The translations under genes were made by a program, and so were the position numbers. A stretch of DNA of 64,000 nt. It comes from an uncultured Lachnospiraceae bacterium (GTDB lineage Bacteria; Bacillota; Clostridia; Lachnospirales; Lachnospiraceae). The stretch spans positions 1 to 64,000 of the forward strand of contig CANPOY010000007.1 in assembly GCA_947575805.1 (NCBI GenBank), read 5' to 3'. The notes below the pieces were generated by a model that was not told the DNA's origin, ran no database searches, and saw only the letters and a list, made by a program, of their open reading frames with translations. The first letter of the stretch is position 1. Every line of letters begins with the position of its first letter. Shown here one piece after another: positions 42,355 through 51,285 of the stretch.

Positions 42355-44784
42355 TCAGTCGATCTTCAGAATCAGCCCCAGAATCCTCTTAGCGCAGATT
42401 TCCATTTCCTCCCGGGTTAAAGCGCCTTTCTCCACGGCTTCCAGCAGCCTCTCCGGAAAACCGACACCCATCTTCATATCGTTGCCTGCCTTAACCTCCT
42501 TATAATGCTCTCCGCAGGTCCACCAGTCCGTAGTTACCATACCTTCAAAGCCCCATTCCCCCCGAAGAATGTCTTCCAGCAGATCCCGGTTTTCCGAAGC
42601 CCTGCGGCCGTTTATAATATTATAGGAGGACATAATGCTCCAGGGCTTTGCTTCCTTGACAATAATTTCAAAGGCTTTCAGGTATATTTCACGGATCGCC
42701 CGCTCAGATGCCCTGGAATCGCTCTCCCGGCGGTTCGTCTCCTTGTTGTTCAAAGCAAAGTGTTTCACGGTAGCCGCTACATGATTACTTTGAATACCCC
42801 TTACCATAGCTCCTGCCATCCTGCCGGTCACAAAGGGATCCTCGGAATAATATTCAAAATTCCTGCCGCAGAGAGGGCTTCTGTGGATATTGACCGCCGG
42901 TGTCAGCCAAGCCCCGATATTGTTTTCCTTCGCCTCCGCACCTCCTGCCGCGCCTACCCTTTCCACCAGCTCGGGATTCCAGGTACACGCCAGCATAGTG
43001 GAACAGGGCCAGGCAGTGGTACAGACGCCGCAGCAGGGCGCGATCCTCACTCCCGCAGGCCCGTCGGCTGTCATAATGTTGGGCACACCATAATCCGGCA
43101 GATTACCGTAACCAAACGTATTTGCAACACCGGTATTAGGCTGTCCGCCCAGAAGCTCCGCCAGCTGTTCATCGGAAAGCTTTGCCGCAAATTCATCCAG
43201 CGTCATTCTGCCTTCCGCCACATCAATCAGCTTGGGACGAGTGTCCGAATGCCCCCACAAATGATAGCTTTCCCGGCGCCTTACTACCGGAGTAATGCCG
43301 TCTGTCTCCTCGGGCGACAGCTTTGCAGGGAAAATGCTGGCATCCGTGTCCACCGGCTCTCCCTGAGGAAGCTCCTCATACTGCCCGTCCGCAAGCAGCC
43401 TCCTTTTCAGCTGAGTGGGAACCATTTTCGGGGAAAGCTGCTCCGTGACCACATCCTCCTTAAGCACCATCACGTAATTATCCTCCACAGTATCCCGCAC
43501 GGAGGTTCCCACATGAAAACGATACTCTCCTTTTTCCAGCACGTAGGCAGATTTTGACACCTTGCCCAGATCATCATAGGACGCCATGTCATTGATCTGG
43601 AACCGCAGAATTACCGTCTGGGTCTCACCGGGCTGCAGCAGTCTGGTCTTGCGGAATGCCACCAGCTCCTTGGCGGGTTTGCCCAGCTTCCCCTGAGGTG
43701 CGCTGTAATATACCTGGACGACCTCTTTGCCCGGCAATTCCCCGATATTACAAACATCCACCATCACCCGGAGATGATGTCCCCGCTTCTCCACCACCGG
43801 CATGGAGAGGGAGAACTTCGTATAAGAAAGTCCGAAGCCAAAGGGATAATTCACCTTCTCCGCAGCGCCCGGAATCGTTTCAAAGTAACGATAACCCACA
43901 TAGATGTCGTCCGTGTATTCCACGTAATCATCGGACTCATGAAAGTTGCAGCTGGACGGATAATCCTCCAGCCTTTTGGCAAAGGTATCCGTCAGCCTGC
44001 CGCTGGGATTCCCCTCCCCGATCAACAGTTCTGCTGCTGCCAGGCCGCCCTCGATACCGCCCTGCCAGGCCAGAAGTACGGACTGTATTTTATCATCCCC
44101 GGCAAACCAGTCCGTATCCACCATTCCGCCCACATTCAGAACCACGACGACTCTGTCAAAGCAGCTCTTTACCGCCTCCACCATGGCCTTCTCCCCATGG
44201 CTCAGGTAGAAATCTCCGTCCTCAAAAAGCTCTTCCTTCTTCTGCTCCTTCTCTTCCTGTCCGGCAATGGCCAGATTGTTTTCCTTTCCCTTTCTGTCAT
44301 AGGTACTCTTTCGGTCCCAGCCCTCGCCGGAAAAACGGCAGATACTTATGACAGCCGTGTCAGTATATGCCCTGGCCTTTTGCAGCAGTTCCGCCGGGAT
44401 CTTCGGCTCTGCTGTCATTCCCGGTTCCTTCCCCGCCGCATACTGCTGCTTCACGTTTTCCTTGTAAAAAGAAGCCAGATCCTCAAACACCTCTACATGA
44501 CCTGCTTTCTCCTTGAAACCCTGGTACAGATTACGGGTATATGCCACGGTGACGTCCCCGCTTCCCCCGCCGCCCTTTACGTAATCAAAAGTTGCCTTGC
44601 CAAACAGGGCTACTCTGCTTCCTCTTGGCAGGGGGAGCACCTGCTTCTCGTTTTTCAAAAGTACCATTCCCTCTTTTGCCGCCTCTTTGGAGAGGGTAAT
44701 GTGCTCCCTTCCCGCGGTGAGACGGCGTCCTTCCTCTCCCATGGGAAGCACCGGCTGATATTTTGCTCTCGCCCATCTTTCCAT
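42355..44784 (-). CDS. GH3 beta-glucosidase-like enzyme with permuted domain order
   Basis: 809 residues. The usual GH3 C-terminal domain comes first (GMVLLKNEKQVLPLPRGSRVALFG, VVVLNVGGMVDTDW, YPFGFGLSYTKF), then a fibronectin III-like part, then the catalytic barrel (TADGPAGVRIA, KHFALNNKETNRRESD, and the nucleophile Asp in GMVTTDWW). This order is known from Ruminococcus and Butyrivibrio beta-glucosidases. No signal peptide, so it works on imported oligosaccharides. The frame starts 23 codons upstream, but AAAGGAAAG favours the ATG at 44784. It follows the aldo/keto reductase region and a second permuted GH3 is at 51286. Confidence 0.92.
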   Translation of the reverse strand: MERWARAKYQPVLPMGEEGRRLTAGREHITLSKEAAKEGMVLLKNEKQVLPLPRGSRVALFGKATFDYVKGGGGSGDVTVAYTRNLYQGFKEKAGHVEVFEDLASFYKENVKQQYAAGKEPGMTAEPKIPAELLQKARAYTDTAVISICRFSGEGWDRKSTYDRKGKENNLAIAGQEEKEQKKEELFEDGDFYLSHGEKAMVEAVKSCFDRVVVVLNVGGMVDTDWFAGDDKIQSVLLAWQGGIEGGLAAAELLIGEGNPSGRLTDTFAKRLEDYPSSCNFHESDDYVEYTDDIYVGYRYFETIPGAAEKVNYPFGFGLSYTKFSLSMPVVEKRGHHLRVMVDVCNIGELPGKEVVQVYYSAPQGKLGKPAKELVAFRKTRLLQPGETQTVILRFQINDMASYDDLGKVSKSAYVLEKGEYRFHVGTSVRDTVEDNYVMVLKEDVVTEQLSPKMVPTQLKRRLLADGQYEELPQGEPVDTDASIFPAKLSPEETDGITPVVRRRESYHLWGHSDTRPKLIDVAEGRMTLDEFAAKLSDEQLAELLGGQPNTGVANTFGYGNLPDYGVPNIMTADGPAGVRIAPCCGVCTTAWPCSTMLACTWNPELVERVGAAGGAEAKENNIGAWLTPAVNIHRSPLCGRNFEYYSEDPFVTGRMAGAMVRGIQSNHVAATVKHFALNNKETNRRESDSRASERAIREIYLKAFEIIVKEAKPWSIMSSYNIINGRRASENRDLLEDILRGEWGFEGMVTTDWWTCGEHYKEVKAGNDMKMGVGFPERLLEAVEKGALTREEMEICAKRILGLILKID

Positions 44785-44885
44785 ACAACAAGCTTTCCTT
44801 TCCGAATAAGAATAAGATACTTTAATTATCCTAAATTTACAGACATTTTGCAATCATTTTCTTATACCGGATCCGTCTTTTCCTG

Positions 44886-44914
44886 TTGCGCTTATCTGCC
44901 GGTAACTATATAAT
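44886..44914 (+). promoter_or_regulatory. Promoter of the 5'-nucleotidase gene
   Basis: TTGCGC (44886-44891), a 17-base spacer and a consensus TATAAT (44909-44914), 48 bases before the ATG. Confidence 0.6.
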
Positions 44915-44962
44915 CATAATAGGTACATCACATCAGCAGCAGACACAGGAGGTTTACCATAT

Positions 44963-46936
44963 ATGAAACATCATTGCGGACCGGCCGCTCTCATCCTGGC
45001 GGCAGCGATTCTGTTATCGGGAATCATCTCTTCCACGGCAAAGGCAGCACCTGCCCCTTCCGCCACCGGCAAAGAGATGGATCTTCTTTTTCTGCACGAC
45101 ACCCATTCCCACCTGGAGAGCTTTCTTACCATGGAAAACGGCCAGGCCGTTACAGTAGGCGGCTTCCCTCAGATTAAGACCCTGATTAACGAGGCAAAAG
45201 CAGAAAAGCCGGAGACCCTGGTAGTAGACGCCGGAGACTTTTCCATGGGTACTTTGGTGCAGACCATCTTTGCAAGCGAGTCCGCGGAGCTGCGTATGCT
45301 GGGGAAACTGGGCTGTGAGGTCACTACCCTGGGCAACCACGAATTTGACTACCGTTCCCGGGGATTGGCGGCAAGTCTGCAGGCAGCGGCAGATAGCGGG
45401 GATCCCATCCCTGCTCTGGTACTCTGCAACATCGACTGGGCCGCCATGGAAGCGGAAGGTCTTACTGAAGAACAAAGACTTTTAAAAGACGCTTTTGAAG
45501 AATACGGCTTGAGTGACTATACTGTTATCACCAAGGGCGATGTCAAAATTGCAGTCCTGGGTATCTTCGGAGAGGATTCTCTGACCTGCGCCCCCACCTG
45601 TGTCCTGAAATTTAAGGATGCCTCCGAGGCCGCCGCAGAGACTGTTGCAAACATCAGGGCCAATGAGAATGTGGATATGATCCTCTGTGTGTCCCACAGC
45701 GGCACCAATCCCGATCAACGTAAATCAGAGGACGAAATCCTGGCAAAGAACGTTCCCGAAATTGACCTGATTGTCAGCGGGCATACCCATACTGCCCTGG
45801 AAGAACCCATTTGCCACGGGGATACCTATATTGTATCCTGCGGTGAATACGGCAAAAACCTGGGTACCCTCTCCATGCGCCAGCGGGCAGACGGGCGCTG
45901 GGAAATGGCTTCCTACAAGCTTATACCCATTACGCCTGCCATTGCGCCGGATGCGCTCACCCAGGCAGGCATAGATGGCTTTATGGAATTCGTAGATTCC
46001 GAATATCTCTCCCTGTTCGGCTATACCCGGGATCAGGTTCTCGCCAGAAACAATATTACCTTTTCCACCTCGGATGACCTGTACAACATCCACCTCGATC
46101 ATAATCTGGGCAATCTGCTGTCCGATGCCTTCCTGTATGTGGTTTCAAAAGAAAATACCGGGGACAGCCATCCTGTGGACGTATCCATTGTCCCTTCCGG
46201 CAGTGTCCGGGATACCTTTGTCAAGGGCGACATAACCGTCGCGGATGTTTTCAACGCCTATTCTTTGGGAATAGGACCGGACGGCATACCGGGCTACCCG
46301 CTGATCAGCATCTATCTGACCGGGGCAGAACTGAAAACCGGAGTGGAAATCGACGCTTCCCTGACGGATATTATGCCTTCCGCCAGAATGTATTTGTCCG
46401 GAATAAACTTTACCTTTAATCCCCACCGCCTGATTCTCAACAGGGTTACGGATCTCTATCTGACAGATGAGTCCGGCAGCCGGATTGAAATCGAAGACGA
46501 CAAGCTCTATCGGGTGGTCTGCGATCTGTACAGCGGACAGATGCTGGAAACGGTAAACAGCCTTTCTATGGGTATTCTGTCCGTTCAGCCTAAATTTGCG
46601 GACGGTACTCCTATTGAAAATATTGAGGATGCCATTCTCACTACCGAGCAGGGAACCGAGATTAAGGCCTGGGCTGCCATTGCAGATTACATTGACAGCT
46701 TCGAAGACACGGACGGAGACGGCATTTCCAATGTGCCCGCCGGTTACGGCGTGCTCCACGGCCGCAAAATCGTAGAAGACAGTCGGAATATCATAGACCT
46801 GATAAAGAGCCCGAATAAATATGCGGTAATCATCGTGACGGCAGCGGCCCTTGTGCTGACCACTCTGATTCTGATCCTGACACGGATCATAAAATGGATC
46901 CGCAGACGCCACGGCGCATCCTCAAAATGTGCCTGA
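44963..46936 (+). CDS. Surface-anchored metallophosphatase / 5'-nucleotidase
   Basis: 657 residues. Signal peptide (about 1-28), metallophosphatase domain with all five metal motifs (FLHDTHSHLESF, VVDAGDFSMGT, TLGNHEFDYRS, VSHSGTNPDQ, VSGHTHT), a C-terminal 5'-nucleotidase domain (SDAFLYVV, IVPSGSVRDTF, ISIYLTGAELKTG), and a membrane helix plus basic tail (about 625-657). A DTDGDGISNVPAGYG stretch before the anchor looks like a calcium loop. It likely removes phosphate from nucleotides outside the cell. AGGAGG precedes the ATG. It stands alone between divergent and convergent neighbours. Confidence 0.92.
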   Translation: MKHHCGPAALILAAAILLSGIISSTAKAAPAPSATGKEMDLLFLHDTHSHLESFLTMENGQAVTVGGFPQIKTLINEAKAEKPETLVVDAGDFSMGTLVQTIFASESAELRMLGKLGCEVTTLGNHEFDYRSRGLAASLQAAADSGDPIPALVLCNIDWAAMEAEGLTEEQRLLKDAFEEYGLSDYTVITKGDVKIAVLGIFGEDSLTCAPTCVLKFKDASEAAAETVANIRANENVDMILCVSHSGTNPDQRKSEDEILAKNVPEIDLIVSGHTHTALEEPICHGDTYIVSCGEYGKNLGTLSMRQRADGRWEMASYKLIPITPAIAPDALTQAGIDGFMEFVDSEYLSLFGYTRDQVLARNNITFSTSDDLYNIHLDHNLGNLLSDAFLYVVSKENTGDSHPVDVSIVPSGSVRDTFVKGDITVADVFNAYSLGIGPDGIPGYPLISIYLTGAELKTGVEIDASLTDIMPSARMYLSGINFTFNPHRLILNRVTDLYLTDESGSRIEIEDDKLYRVVCDLYSGQMLETVNSLSMGILSVQPKFADGTPIENIEDAILTTEQGTEIKAWAAIADYIDSFEDTDGDGISNVPAGYGVLHGRKIVEDSRNIIDLIKSPNKYAVIIVTAAALVLTTLILILTRIIKWIRRRHGASSKCA

Positions 46937-46942
46937 TACTGT

Positions 46943-46975
46943 CGGGAAATCCTACATTTTTCGCAGGATTTCCCG
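46943..46975 (+). terminator. Stem-loop after the 5'-nucleotidase gene
   Basis: Perfect 11-bp stem CGGGAAATCCT/AGGATTTCCCG with an 11-base loop. The T tract after it is poor (AAATATCTTTG), so it may act mainly as an mRNA 3' end. Confidence 0.5.
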
Positions 46976-47001
46976 GAAATATCTTTGATTCCTGTCCTGT
47001 C

Positions 47002-47493
47002 TTAGAATTCCGACAGCTCCAGAAATTCCACCCTTTCGGAATTTGCAATACCGGCATATAATTTATCCGTATAGCGGCCGGTTTTAAAAAAATGTTCCAT
47101 AACATATTTTGCCGTAAAAGGCATTTCCAGCGAGCAGATCTCCTCCAGAGAAAACCACCTGCTGATCCCCTCATTGGAAACCGGATCCTCTCCTGACTGC
47201 TCCTTCAAATCCGCAAAAAAGTAATAATTCTGCCTGACTTCGCCCTTTGTTCTTCTCAAGGTAATATAGCGCAGCACCAGATTCTCAATATCCTCCGGCT
47301 TTAAACCCAGCTCTTCCTGCAATTCCCGTAATACGCAGGCTTTTGCGTCATTCAGCTCATACTCTTCGAAGTGACCGCCTGCAGAGCCGGTCCACACATT
47401 ATTTACCACCCGTCCTCCCTGCCTGTACAAAAGTAATACCTTTTCTCCCTGAAACAGGTAGGCGGACGTCATGTTGCGTAGCTTTCCATCCAT
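47002..47493 (-). CDS. Nudix hydrolase
   Basis: 163 residues. The Nudix box is visible as GGHFEEYELNDAKACVLREL with QEELGL (GX5EX7REUXEEXGU pattern). It begins TSAYLFQGEKVLLLYR, which fits an 8-oxo-dGTP or NUDT-like clean-up enzyme; the substrate is open. GGAGG eight bases before the ATG at 47493 is preferred over a TTG seven codons earlier. Confidence 0.88.
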   Translation of the reverse strand: MDGKLRNMTSAYLFQGEKVLLLYRQGGRVVNNVWTGSAGGHFEEYELNDAKACVLRELQEELGLKPEDIENLVLRYITLRRTKGEVRQNYYFFADLKEQSGEDPVSNEGISRWFSLEEICSLEMPFTAKYVMEHFFKTGRYTDKLYAGIANSERVEFLELSEF

Positions 47494-47588
47494 AGCAGCT
47501 TCCTCCTTCCGCAACCATAGTAAATATTATTCTATCATTCCCTGTTCCGAAAATCCACAGGACTTAACGCATACAAAGGATTTGGTTA

Positions 47589-47635
47589 TTGACTTTCTGA
47601 ACAGTGTTCACTATAATATTTATGAACATCGTTCA
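47589..47635 (+). promoter_or_regulatory. Promoter with two operator palindromes for the TetR regulator
   Basis: TTGACT (47589-47594), a 17-base spacer and TATAAT (47612-47617). A perfect palindrome TGAACAGTGTTCA (47598-47610) fills the spacer and an imperfect copy TGAACATCGTTCA (47623-47635) follows the start site. This is a textbook layout for autorepression. Confidence 0.75.
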
Positions 47636-47647
47636 GAAAGGATTGTT

Positions 47648-48265
47648 ATGACTGAAAACAAAAAAAGCAAAAACCATATCATTGAAATTACTACGGAATT
47701 AATTAGAGAATATAACGGGAATACACAGAAAATCACCTCGCGTTTGATTGCGGAACGGGCAGGTATCGGGTTAGGTTCCATCAATTATTTTTTCGGAAAC
47801 AAGGATAACCTGATTACAGAATGTATTCAAAGAAGCCTCAATAAAATGTTGGCAGGATTTGCACCGGACATAATGGATTTTACCGAAGATGACGGTTTTT
47901 CCGATCAATCCCGGTTAATCTCCTGGGCAAGCCAGACCTTTGATTTTCTTTTCGAAAATCAGGAAATTGCAGGCATTTCCATCCTAAGTGATATGCAAAA
48001 TTATCTGGCTGACAGCAATTCCGTTTATACGCAAAAGGGATTTTCATTTGCAATCCGAAGCTATCAAAACGAAGCACACAGAAAATTACTTATATTCCTT
48101 CTTGTCTCCGCTATGCAGACCGCTTTTCTTGCCAGAAACTGTGCAAAAGAAATTCTGGGATATAATTTATATTCCAAACCTGAGCGTGATCAGTTTATTT
48201 CTGACACAGTTCACCTGCTTTTACATGATATAAATGACAAAGAGGACACTACCGATGAAAAATAA
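47648..48265 (+). CDS. TetR/AcrR-family regulator
   Basis: 205 residues. The N-terminal helix-turn-helix is ITSRLIAERAGIGLGSINYFFGNKDNLI; the C-terminal ligand domain is diverged. The open frame runs 59 codons further upstream through the promoter, but AAAGGA seven bases before the ATG at 47648 sets the start. It overlaps the following CPBP-type frame by 11 bases. It opens an AT-richer block that continues to about 51250. Confidence 0.9.
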   Translation: MTENKKSKNHIIEITTELIREYNGNTQKITSRLIAERAGIGLGSINYFFGNKDNLITECIQRSLNKMLAGFAPDIMDFTEDDGFSDQSRLISWASQTFDFLFENQEIAGISILSDMQNYLADSNSVYTQKGFSFAIRSYQNEAHRKLLIFLLVSAMQTAFLARNCAKEILGYNLYSKPERDQFISDTVHLLLHDINDKEDTTDEK

Positions 48266-48964
48266 TAAAAATATATGGCTTATTTTATCCATGCGCTGCC
48301 TGTTGTTTATCGCTATGTTTTCTTTCCTCAGTGTCATGACCCACAGGAACCTGACAGAGCTTACCCATTGGTGGTCAGCCATTGCATCTGTGATTAACAT
48401 TGTTACTATTTGTATTCTATGGATTCTTTGCCGGCGTAACAATACAACATATCGCGAAATGCTACGGTACGAAAAAGGCAGAAAAAGCGTGCTTCGCGGC
48501 TTTGTGTTTATTATTTCATGCTCTTGCTGGGTATGGGCGGAATGTATCTGGCCGGATGGCTTTGCTATGGTATGTTTCCTTATTTTGCGCCGATGATGAT
48601 AGCACCCATCCCTCCATATCTTGCCTTAATCAATATATTCATTCTTCCGCTGACGACGACAATCGCAGAAGACGGACTATATCTGGGATATGGCATAAAC
48701 GGCTTCCCTTCAAAATGGGCAGCTGTCTTTGTTCCTGCATTTTTCTATGCCCTGCAGCATAGTTTTATTCCTACGATATTTGATGTAAAATTTATGACAT
48801 ACCGGTTTTTGTCTTTTCTTCCTTTAACAATATGGATCTGTTTACAATATCACAAGGGCAGTTCTGTTTCCTATATTATGACGGGCCACTGGATATTGAA
48901 TATAGCTACCACATTACAAATTGCCGTAACTTCCTTTTATCCGGAATGGTACGGAAGCTTTTAA
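48255..48964 (+). pseudogene. CPBP-family intramembrane protease-like gene with a frameshift
   Basis: Two frames make one protein of about 235 residues. The first (from the ATG at 48255) gives membrane helices and ends in a non-matching tail; the second, shifted by -1, continues from about 48515 (LLLGMGGMYLAGWL). The CPBP motifs lie in the second part: AEDGLYLGYGIN in place of EExxxR, FYALQHSF, and GHWILN. The change point lies near 48500-48520 in TTTATTATTTC. Loss of one base, a sequencing error or true frameshifting could explain it. The family includes bacteriocin-immunity and prenyl-protease relatives. Likely the TetR target. Confidence 0.7.
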
Positions 48965-49031
48965 AATCCTGCAGCACAGCAGGCTGCGGAGGCTTCACCC
49001 CCGCAGTCCCGGCAATCTCTCCCAATAATAT

Positions 49032-50999
49032 TTATTCCTTTGCTAAACGTTGTTCCTTAATTTCTATCATATTAACTTTGTTCTTCAGGGTATTGCACAA
49101 AACTTCTACTGCGTATTTTCGTGTCTTGCCCTTATAGTCTAATTTTTCCAGGCGTCCTATCAAATCCTTTAACATATCTGCATCATCGCTGTAAAACTCA
49201 TTTAGATTACTGAATCCATATACGTTTTCAAAACCTTTGGCAATATCATAAATTCCTTTTAGGTCACCTGTTTTAATAACGTAAATCAGTTTGTCGAAAT
49301 CAATATATTTGACAAAAGATTTTTTCCTATTAAACTTATCCGAATTCTCATAACAACAATTCAAAAAATCATTTCCGCTCGAATAATCCAGCATCTGGTC
49401 AATTTCTCTTATGTCCGCTTCCCTGTTTTTCTCCAATATAATAGAGTATAGCGGATCATACAATTTATGAAATAACGCTAAAGAATCTTGATCCGAAAAG
49501 TCCTGACCAAAATTTTCTACCTTAATTTCACCTTTCATATCCATTAGTTTATTATTCAAAGCAGTAGTAATATCATTGATAAATTCTTCTTGAACCAATT
49601 CCTTTTGTTTCAATATTACCAATAAGGTGATAATATCCTGATACTTCTGCGGCTTAAATTCATCATTTTCTATTTCCGCTTTAAAACATTGCAAACTTTG
49701 GTATATTTCTTCATCCTCAAGATAATACCATTTTTCTAGTTTATTATATGCCTGCCTCATTGATGATTCTTCTTTATAATTTTCCACCTCTTGTAATTCA
49801 CTTATAATGGCTTTTGCCGCATGGCATACCCGCGGTTCCTCAAGGAAAGACTCTTTGAACAGGTCATCTACAAATCTATATCCCTGAAGCTTCTCACAAT
49901 TGTCATTCTCCAATCTTACAATCCCTATTTCAACATCATCTTCCCAATTTTTAAGGGCTCTATTATTCTCAAGCGCGCAAGCTACTCTGATGGAATAAAC
50001 GGCAAACCTTTCAAAGATTTCATCAAAGTACCGTTTATTTTGATTATCGGTAAAATGTTTTCTGATAACATTATAAATTCTCTCAAAATGGATCAGCCAT
50101 ATCTTCATGATACGAATATTGCTATTTCTGCACTTATTCATACATTTCAATATTTCTTCTTTTTGCTGTATAAGTTTTTCAGAAAACTCTGAGGGATTTA
50201 CAGTATCAAATATGATAGACTCATATTCTTCTTTTAAATATGGAGTGTATTTTAAAGTCAGGCCAATAACTTTTTCTTTTATGTCTTTATAAATGTAGTT
50301 TTCTGAATATATTTTTTCGTTAAATTTTTTTAAATCTTTAGCTGTAATCTCATTTACATTATTACCTTTTTCCCCCGGAGTCTTTTCCTGCCTGAACTCC
50401 AGACTTTTTCCTGTCAACAGTGTGAGATACTTTGCTTCAATATTTGTATTGGCGTACATTTTACCTATATTGTCTTCATCCGCCAATATAATAACCTTAC
50501 AGTTACAGTGTTCCACCAGATTATTAATCACACCAAATAATTCATTCATCGGAATAACACATCGTTCAAAATCATCCAGGCAGATGATCATATCTTTCAA
50601 TTTAATGTTATTCTTTAATTCTTTTATACAGTTATCCAAATCTACTGATAAATTTTTAGTAGAAAATGTAAAAGTCTTACTAAAAACGCTTATTAACCTG
50701 CTAATTTGTTTGTATAACCTTTTCCTGCTGTTATCTCCTTGCAGCTTTGCCTCCACAAAATAATTCATAAGCAGCTCTTTTGACAATTGTTCTACCGAAG
50801 AGATACCATAAAGTGAAATATATACATTAGCTTTTCTATGACCTTTGCCATTTTCTGTTTTTGTTAATTCCGTTATTAAATAATGCCTATAAAGATATGT
50901 TTTCCCTGAGCCCCAGACACCGTTAATTAAAACTGCATAGTTTGCTTTTTCGTTATTCACATAATTTCTAATTACTTCTATTATTTGATCTTTTTTCAT
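49032..50999 (-). CDS. KAP-type P-loop NTPase
   Basis: 655 residues. Walker A GVWGSGKTY (about 27-35), a sensor-like ISLYGISSVEQL, Walker B IICLDDFER (about 137-145) and VIILADEDNIGK mark a KAP/STAND-like NTPase. The C-terminal about 400 residues are helical, charged and unassigned, with no membrane segment seen. Relatives occur in plasmid, prophage and phage-defence loci, so a defence role is possible; no partner effector gene is adjacent. Codon use is clearly AT-rich compared with the flanks, a sign of transfer. Confidence 0.75.
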   Translation of the reverse strand: MKKDQIIEVIRNYVNNEKANYAVLINGVWGSGKTYLYRHYLITELTKTENGKGHRKANVYISLYGISSVEQLSKELLMNYFVEAKLQGDNSRKRLYKQISRLISVFSKTFTFSTKNLSVDLDNCIKELKNNIKLKDMIICLDDFERCVIPMNELFGVINNLVEHCNCKVIILADEDNIGKMYANTNIEAKYLTLLTGKSLEFRQEKTPGEKGNNVNEITAKDLKKFNEKIYSENYIYKDIKEKVIGLTLKYTPYLKEEYESIIFDTVNPSEFSEKLIQQKEEILKCMNKCRNSNIRIMKIWLIHFERIYNVIRKHFTDNQNKRYFDEIFERFAVYSIRVACALENNRALKNWEDDVEIGIVRLENDNCEKLQGYRFVDDLFKESFLEEPRVCHAAKAIISELQEVENYKEESSMRQAYNKLEKWYYLEDEEIYQSLQCFKAEIENDEFKPQKYQDIITLLVILKQKELVQEEFINDITTALNNKLMDMKGEIKVENFGQDFSDQDSLALFHKLYDPLYSIILEKNREADIREIDQMLDYSSGNDFLNCCYENSDKFNRKKSFVKYIDFDKLIYVIKTGDLKGIYDIAKGFENVYGFSNLNEFYSDDADMLKDLIGRLEKLDYKGKTRKYAVEVLCNTLKNKVNMIEIKEQRLAKE

Positions 51000-51078
51000 T
51001 AAATTTGTCCTTTTGCTTTTTTAGTATATTTATTTTCTCAAAAGAAGTTTCTATTTCCCGTCGTTATTCGTTAATAAT

Positions 51079-51087
51079 ATTATAACA
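51079..51087 (-). promoter_or_regulatory. Extended -10 promoter of the KAP gene
   Basis: On the minus strand TGTTATAAT, an extended -10 box, about 80 bases before the KAP ATG. No good -35 box. The rest of 51000-51226 is AT-rich and shows nothing else. Confidence 0.5.
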
Positions 51088-51226
51088 TATTATGACTAAA
51101 TATGAATTTATTTTAGTATTATTATATGTTAAACTTGTTTACACGATTCTTTGTGTCTGTATAGATCATAAAAGATGATAAAAATTCATTTTATACAAAT
51201 GAAGTTCTCTGTCTGTCCAAGTAAAT

Positions 51227-51258
51227 AGTGCCTGATGTGAATACTCACATCAGGCACT
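51227..51258 (-). terminator. Perfect 13-bp stem-loop after the GH3 operon
   Basis: AGTGCCTGATGTG/CACATCAGGCACT with a 6-base loop. On the minus strand it is followed by ATTTACTT, a weak T tract. It probably ends the leftward operon 27 bases after the GH3 stop. Confidence 0.55.
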
Positions 51259-51285
51259 TAGACCGTTTTCTAAAAGTATTCTTTT

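Noticed and set aside
42505..44913. Long plus-strand frames opposite the GH3 gene (350 and 379 codons)
   Set aside because: Same reason: low-complexity, motif-free and fully antisense to a well-supported enzyme.
48490..48525. Programmed -1 frameshifting in the CPBP gene
   Set aside because: No standard slippery heptamer or clear downstream stem was seen; mutation or sequence error is simpler.
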